Source of the DNA: Oscillospiraceae bacterium | Lineage (GTDB): Bacteria > Bacillota > Clostridia > Oscillospirales > Oscillospiraceae | Assembly (NCBI GenBank): GCA_016293865.1 | Contig: JAEDDG010000043.1 | Coordinates: 1 to 15,705 of the forward strand | Length of the DNA stretch: 15,705 bases | Direction: 5' to 3' | Part shown: one piece after another, positions 11,559-15,705 of the stretch | How the letters are laid out: each line of letters starts with the position of its first letter | Position numbering within the stretch: position 1 is the first letter of the stretch | Made by a program: the position numbers and the translations under genes | The notes under the pieces: model-generated | Seen by the model: the letters and a program-made list of their open reading frames with translations, nothing else | Told to the model about the DNA's origin: nothing | Databases searched by the model: none

Positions 11559-13901
11559 GTGACAGCAAAAGATTTTCATGAAAAACTTGTTTTCCTGAAA
11601 AGGGAGCTGCGCGTGCCGGGAGACAGCATCGCCGCAAAGCAGCGTGCTTCGGCGCCTGCTGAGTACATCATCCGCGCCCTGTTGGGTTTTCTCCTCTCCC
11701 GGGCGACCATTTTTTCTAGTGTCGCCCCCTTCGGCGCCGCAATTACAGCCGCAGCGCCTGTGGGCGCGCCGGGCGCCGTGACTCTTCTGGGCGCGCTCTT
11801 CGGCTATATGCTGATGCCGGGTACAATCCAGCCGCTGAAGTACATGGCCATATCCGTGCTGATTTCCGCGGTCATCCATTTATGCCGCGGCGCGCCGTTC
11901 TCGGAAAAAAAGTGGTTTCCGCCGCTGACTGCAGCGGCAGTCACCGCAAGCATCGGCTTTGTATACGCCATTGACGCCGGCTGGACGGCGGCTGCCACCG
12001 CCCGCTATGCCGCGGACGTTCTTCTCGCCGGCGGCGCGGCCTACTTTTACCGGGTCGCCATGTCCTCGTGGGACGGAACTGACAGTCAGGCGGAGACAAA
12101 ACATGCCGTCAGCGTCATCCTCCTTCTGGCCACAGCCCTGGCGGCCGTCTCCGGAATTCTGCTTTTCAGAACCATCTCTGTCGGCCGCATCATCTCTGTC
12201 CTGATTATCATGCTCTCCGCATTCCGCGGCGGAATCGCCTACGGCTGCGCGTCGGCCTGTGCTGTGGGGCTTCTGATGGACGCCACCGGCAGCGCTGTTC
12301 CCTATTACACCCTGCTGTATGCGTTCTGTGCGCTCGTTTCCGGCGCATTCACAAAGCAGGGGCGCGTTATGTTCCTGGCGTCCTACATACTGGCAGACGC
12401 TGTTGCTGTCGTCTGGCTGTGGAACGTCAGCAGCTCAGCATCCGCCATGTACGAAGTTTTTATCGCGTCTGTCGCCTTTGCCGTGCTGCCTTCCAGGACG
12501 ATGGCAAGGATGACCATACTGATTCCGGCCAACACCAAAGGCTACGGCGTGCTGAAGGCGCGCGAATATGCAAAGAGCAGAGTCGAACTGGCCGCCGGCG
12601 CGTTCCGCGACCTGTATGACACCGTGCGCATCAGCATGAACAGCGGCGTCAACGATTCCAGTATTTCGACCGTATTTGAGGCGGCCGCTGAAAGCGTGTG
12701 CCGGCGATGCCGCCGCTCTTCAGAATGCTGGCAGGCCCGATTCAACGATACACAGGACATCATGAACAATCTCACACCGCTTCTGCGCCAGCAAGGGACG
12801 CTCCGCCCTGCCGATTTCCCGCAGTATTTTGCAGAAAAATGCGCGTCTCTGGCAGAATTTGCTTCTGCGGTCAACGCAGAGTATAAGGCAATGCAGGTCC
12901 GGCGCCGGTACAAAACACTTCTCAGCGAAAACCGGATCACCGCCTATGGCCAGTACGCAGATTTTTCAACGGTCCTCCGGGGACTGGCATGTGAGCTCGG
13001 CAGCGACATCGGGTTTGACCCCGAAACTGAACATAAGCTGCAGAAATTCCTGCGTTCCGCGGACATTGATGCATCAGCTGCCGTTTTCCGCGACCGCGGC
13101 GGCCGGCTGCACGCCGAGCTTTCCGGCGGCGGTCTGTATCTGCTGCGCAGGGATCAGGAGTTTTTGAACCGGCTTTCCGGCGTTGTGGGCATGCGCCTTT
13201 GCTGCTCCGAGGAGCGCAGCTCATCCGGCCGGATGATTCTTCTGGAGGCGGAGCCTCTCTGCGCAACGGTCGGCATTGCCTCGCTGCGCAAAAAAGGGCA
13301 GAGCGCCTGCGGCGACAGCGGAACTTACTTCAAGACTGACGAGGGACTGCTGTATATCCTTCTCTCAGACGGCATGGGCGCCGGTTCGGACGCCGCCCGC
13401 TACAGTATGGACGCCGTACGCATCCTGGAAAAATTCCTGCGCGCCGGTGTGCAGCCGGAGCTGGCCATGCGCATACTGAACGACCAGATGCTGCTGCGCA
13501 ACGCGACCGATACCGTCGCCGCAACTGTCGATCTCATGTGCATTGATCTGTTTTCCGGAGAAACGCGCCTTTTCAAGTACGGGGCCGCGCCCACATATGT
13601 CCGCCGCGGGGATACTGTCCGCCGGATCCGCAGCAGAAATCTGGCCGCCGGTCTTGGCTCCTGCATTGACGGCTCCCCCGAGCTTGTCAGGCTCAGGCTG
13701 GAGCCCGGAAATTTTGCCGTGGTCCTGACAGACGGCGTCATCAACGGATCCGAGGACCGATGGCTGCGGGAGGTCCTGGCAGACTGTCAGGGCGAAAGCG
13801 CCCGGGAGATGGCCAGATCCATACTGGAAAGCGCCATGAAAAACACAGGGCGCGACGACGATATGACCGTAATCACCATATGCATCAGCACACGCCTGTA
13901 A
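11559..13901 (+). CDS. spoIIE: Stage II sporulation protein E (membrane PP2C-type phosphatase)
   Basis: SpoIIE helps place the asymmetric septum through FtsZ and then dephosphorylates SpoIIAA to free sigma-F in the forespore. The 780-residue product (B. subtilis about 827) has a short cytoplasmic head, a large multi-span membrane block (about 35-313), a central regulatory part with C-x2-C-x5-C-W (Cys381, 384, 390), and a C-terminal PPM phosphatase domain. Putative metal-binding aspartates are all present: Asp586 in CGDSG, Asp604 in LLSDGMGAGSDA (18 residues apart, as in B. subtilis), Asp725 in VVLTDGVING and Asp767 in GRDDDMTV. GTG 11559 was chosen because GGGAGAGG lies 8 nt upstream; an in-frame ATG at 11541 would lie before that site and a TTG at 11463 is in the -35. 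Its presence implies an endospore-forming lineage. Confidence 0.95.
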   Translation: MTAKDFHEKLVFLKRELRVPGDSIAAKQRASAPAEYIIRALLGFLLSRATIFSSVAPFGAAITAAAPVGAPGAVTLLGALFGYMLMPGTIQPLKYMAISVLISAVIHLCRGAPFSEKKWFPPLTAAAVTASIGFVYAIDAGWTAAATARYAADVLLAGGAAYFYRVAMSSWDGTDSQAETKHAVSVILLLATALAAVSGILLFRTISVGRIISVLIIMLSAFRGGIAYGCASACAVGLLMDATGSAVPYYTLLYAFCALVSGAFTKQGRVMFLASYILADAVAVVWLWNVSSSASAMYEVFIASVAFAVLPSRTMARMTILIPANTKGYGVLKAREYAKSRVELAAGAFRDLYDTVRISMNSGVNDSSISTVFEAAAESVCRRCRRSSECWQARFNDTQDIMNNLTPLLRQQGTLRPADFPQYFAEKCASLAEFASAVNAEYKAMQVRRRYKTLLSENRITAYGQYADFSTVLRGLACELGSDIGFDPETEHKLQKFLRSADIDASAAVFRDRGGRLHAELSGGGLYLLRRDQEFLNRLSGVVGMRLCCSEERSSSGRMILLEAEPLCATVGIASLRKKGQSACGDSGTYFKTDEGLLYILLSDGMGAGSDAARYSMDAVRILEKFLRAGVQPELAMRILNDQMLLRNATDTVAATVDLMCIDLFSGETRLFKYGAAPTYVRRGDTVRRIRSRNLAAGLGSCIDGSPELVRLRLEPGNFAVVLTDGVINGSEDRWLREVLADCQGESAREMARSILESAMKNTGRDDDMTVITICISTRL

Positions 13902-13990
13902 AGACCACGGCAAACTTTTTCTATGCCCGGTATACACTTCAGAAGAAAAGGGCAGACTGGAAGCAAATGGTTATGGGAGTGTGATCTGAA

Positions 13991-14254
13991 TTGGTCAAGG
14001 GGGTAACCCGGCGGGTGATTATCGTTAAGTCGCCTGAGCCCAAAATTTTTGATGAGGCGATCTTTATCGTACGCGATGACGCGGTGAGAAACGGAGTCAC
14101 CTCTGCTGAAATCCTTCGGCAGGCGCAGGAGACGGCAGGCCGGTACATGCGCATGAACATACGGCGGACAAAGCTGCACATTCCCGCGCCGGTTTTCGCT
14201 CTGGCCGGCGCCGGCGTTACAGCGGCCGTCTGGCTGCTCACCGTTCTGCTTTGA
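13991..14254 (+). CDS. Small tail-anchored membrane protein, unknown function
   Basis: The 87-residue product begins at a TTG; an in-frame TGA three codons upstream rules out longer forms, and GGGAG lies 11 nt before. The N-terminal part (RRVIIVKSPEPKIFDEAIFIVRDD) looks like a compact beta-alpha-beta unit, followed by a probable helix (SAEILRQAQETAGRYMRM), a basic stretch (NIRRTKLHIP) and one C-terminal membrane span at about 66-87 that runs to the last residue. Positive charges before the span suggest the N-terminus faces the cytoplasm. It begins 89 nt after spoIIE with no clear promoter or terminator between, so it may be co-transcribed. I have a weak memory of similar clostridial proteins mis-annotated as translation initiation factor 2, and cannot check it. 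I do not assign a function. Confidence 0.78.
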   Translation: MVKGVTRRVIIVKSPEPKIFDEAIFIVRDDAVRNGVTSAEILRQAQETAGRYMRMNIRRTKLHIPAPVFALAGAGVTAAVWLLTVLL

Positions 14255-14313
14255 AACGGCTGTTCTTCCTTCCTCCCGGAAGCTGCCGGACAACAACATC
14301 TGAACACGCAGGG

Positions 14314-14350
14314 AAATGCCCGCAGGTTATGAACCTGCGGGCATTTCTCT
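14314..14350 (+). terminator. Terminator after the spoIIE-downstream gene
   Basis: A perfect 15-bp stem (AAATGCCCGCAGGTT / AACCTGCGGGCATTT) with an ATG loop is followed by CTCT. The T-run is partly inside the stem, so it is a slightly weaker version of the usual form. It lies 59 nt after the small gene. Confidence 0.75.
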
Positions 14351-14424
14351 GTATAAACAGCCGTAACCGGCCTGTATACCTTCCCTGCTTTAAAAAACAC
14401 AGTCCGGCCAGCTTCTGTTTTCTG

Positions 14425-14453
14425 TTGTATTGCCGGTTCAGACATGGTATACT
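14425..14453 (+). promoter_or_regulatory. Promoter of ahcY
   Basis: TTGTAT (14425-14430), 17 nt, then TATACT (14448-14453), with TG one base upstream of the -10 as in extended -10 promoters. The predicted leader is about 40 nt, too short for a SAM or SAH riboswitch. Confidence 0.72.
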
Positions 14454-14501
14454 GTTGAAAAATCTTAAAACTGCGCAGAAATGCGTCCGAGAGGTCAGCA
14501 A

Positions 14502-15705
14502 ATGAGTGAGATCAGAGATATTCGTCTGGCTGCTGCCGGCGAACAGAAAATTCAGTGGGCAAAGCGCAATATGCCCCTTTTATCCGGAATTGAACAGGAT
14601 TTCCGCAGAGATTTGCCGTTCAAGGGCCTGAAAATTGCCCTTTCCGTTCATTTTGAAGCAAAAACCGCCTGCCTCTGCCGCGTTCTGCACGCAGGCGGCG
14701 CCGAACTGTACGCAACCGGCAGCAATCCCCTCTCCACCCAGGACGACGTTGCCGCTGCAATCGCTGCCGGCGGAATTGAAGTCTTCGCTGTTCACGGCGC
14801 AGAGAACGCGCAGTATAAGGAACACCTGCGGCAGGTCCTGCGCTGCGGGCCGGATATCATTATCGACGACGGCGGCGACCTTGTGCAGACCATCCACACA
14901 GAGATGCCCGAGCTGGCCGCAAATGTGCTCGGCGGCTGCGAGGAAACAACGACCGGCATCATCCGTCTGAACGCCATGGCCAGGGACGGCGTCCTGCGCT
15001 TTCCCATGGTCGCCGTCAACAATGCCGACTGCAAGCATCTATTTGACAACCGCTACGGCACCGGCCAGTCTGTTCTGGACGGCATCAACCGCACGACAAA
15101 TCTGGTGATCGCCGGAAAACACGTCGTGGTTGCGGGGTACGGCTGGTGCGGCCGCGGCATTGCCATGCGCGCCAAAGGGTTCGGCGCAAATGTGATTGTC
15201 ACCGAGGTAAACCCGGTAAAAGCACTTGAAGCCATGATGGACGGCTTTTCCGTGATGCCCATGGAACAGGCTGCGGAAACAGGCGATCTTTTCATCACTG
15301 CCACAGGCTGCGCACAGGTGATCACAGCGCAGCACTTCGCACGGATGAAAGACGGCGCCGTTCTCTGCAATGCCGGCCACTTCAATGTCGAAGTGGATAT
15401 GGCCTGGCTGGAAGCCAACTGCGTCCGGAAAGAACCCCAGCGTGCCAACATTATGGGCTATGTGCTGCCCAACGGACGCACGCTCTCCGTTCTTGCAGAA
15501 GGCCGGCTGGTCAACCTTGCCGCCGGCGACGGACACCCGGTGGAAATTATGGACATGAGTTTTGCCATTCAGGCGCTCTCCGCCCGCTATCTCGTTCAGC
15601 ACGGAAAGGAACTGAATGAAAAGCTCATTGTTGTTCCGAAGGAGGTGGACAACGAGGTTGCTGTCCGCAAGCTGGACTTCCTCGGCAAGAAGATCGATAC
15701 GCTGA
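14502..15705 (+). CDS. ahcY: Adenosylhomocysteinase (S-adenosylhomocysteine hydrolase), 3' end off window
   Basis: The enzyme splits S-adenosylhomocysteine to adenosine and homocysteine with bound NAD, removing the product inhibitor of methyltransferases. The 401 residues present include MPLLSGIEQDF, the substrate-domain block GSNPLSTQDDVAAAIA, IIIDDGGDLVQTIH, EETTTGIIRL, the active-site region NNADCKHLFDNRYGTGQS with the conserved Lys, the NAD-binding GYGWCGRG, TATGCAQVI, LCNAGHFNVEVDM and GDGHPVEIMDMSFAIQAL. The sequence ends at KIDTL, close to the usual C-terminus, so only a short tail is missing. The residue before the catalytic Lys is Cys where many family members have Thr. GAGAGG lies 7 nt before ATG 14502. 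Confidence 0.95.
   Translation, partial: MSEIRDIRLAAAGEQKIQWAKRNMPLLSGIEQDFRRDLPFKGLKIALSVHFEAKTACLCRVLHAGGAELYATGSNPLSTQDDVAAAIAAGGIEVFAVHGAENAQYKEHLRQVLRCGPDIIIDDGGDLVQTIHTEMPELAANVLGGCEETTTGIIRLNAMARDGVLRFPMVAVNNADCKHLFDNRYGTGQSVLDGINRTTNLVIAGKHVVVAGYGWCGRGIAMRAKGFGANVIVTEVNPVKALEAMMDGFSVMPMEQAAETGDLFITATGCAQVITAQHFARMKDGAVLCNAGHFNVEVDMAWLEANCVRKEPQRANIMGYVLPNGRTLSVLAEGRLVNLAAGDGHPVEIMDMSFAIQALSARYLVQHGKELNEKLIVVPKEVDNEVAVRKLDFLGKKIDTL

Noticed and set aside
14454..14501. A SAM or SAH riboswitch controlling ahcY
   Set aside because: The promoter leaves a leader of only about 40 nt with no hairpin pair or terminator.

Overview
The window reads as chromosome from a spore-forming member of the Bacillota, most likely a moderately GC-rich clostridium of the Oscillospirales type (inferred from content, not from any search). 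Reasons: a complete spoIIE; the infC-rpmI-rplT operon with an attenuator-type leader; a meso-diaminopimelate dehydrogenase; a TagA/WecG glycosyltransferase; an mltG/U32-peptidase pair as in B. subtilis yrrL-yrrN/yrrO; and consistently strong AGGAGG-type ribosome binding sites. Nearly everything is single-copy core machinery. I see no phage, transposon, CRISPR array, rRNA or tRNA.

Left arm (1-4256, mostly minus strand): a U32-family protein cut by the window edge, overlapped by mltG (septal peptidoglycan lytic transglycosylase); a divergent 49-residue Cys/Gly-rich single-span peptide with its own terminator; then a tagA-like glycosyltransferase followed by a DJ-1/PfpI-family protein, read leftward as one unit.

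Middle (4308-8950): two consensus promoters in tandem drive a long hairpin-rich leader ending in an intrinsic terminator, then infC (AUU start), rpmI and rplT. murC follows on its own promoter and converges on the leftward ruvX-ddh pair, sharing a 15-bp terminator hairpin. MurC adds L-alanine to UDP-MurNAc and Ddh makes meso-diaminopimelate, so with mltG and tagA the region is rich in cell-wall functions.

Right (8968-15705, plus strand): rpmG-secE-nusG-rplK-rplA, ending in a terminator with no rplJL behind it; then spoIIE behind a promoter whose 21-bp spacer and Spo0A-box-like -35 match the unusual Spo0A-activated class known from B. subtilis; a small tail-anchored membrane protein; and ahcY (S-adenosylhomocysteine hydrolase), cut by the right edge.

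The points most worth a second look are the Cys/Gly micropeptide, the spoIIE promoter, the structured leaders before infC and rplK, the small protein after spoIIE and the rplKA cluster that lacks rplJL. I found no clear evidence of a new multi-gene system.
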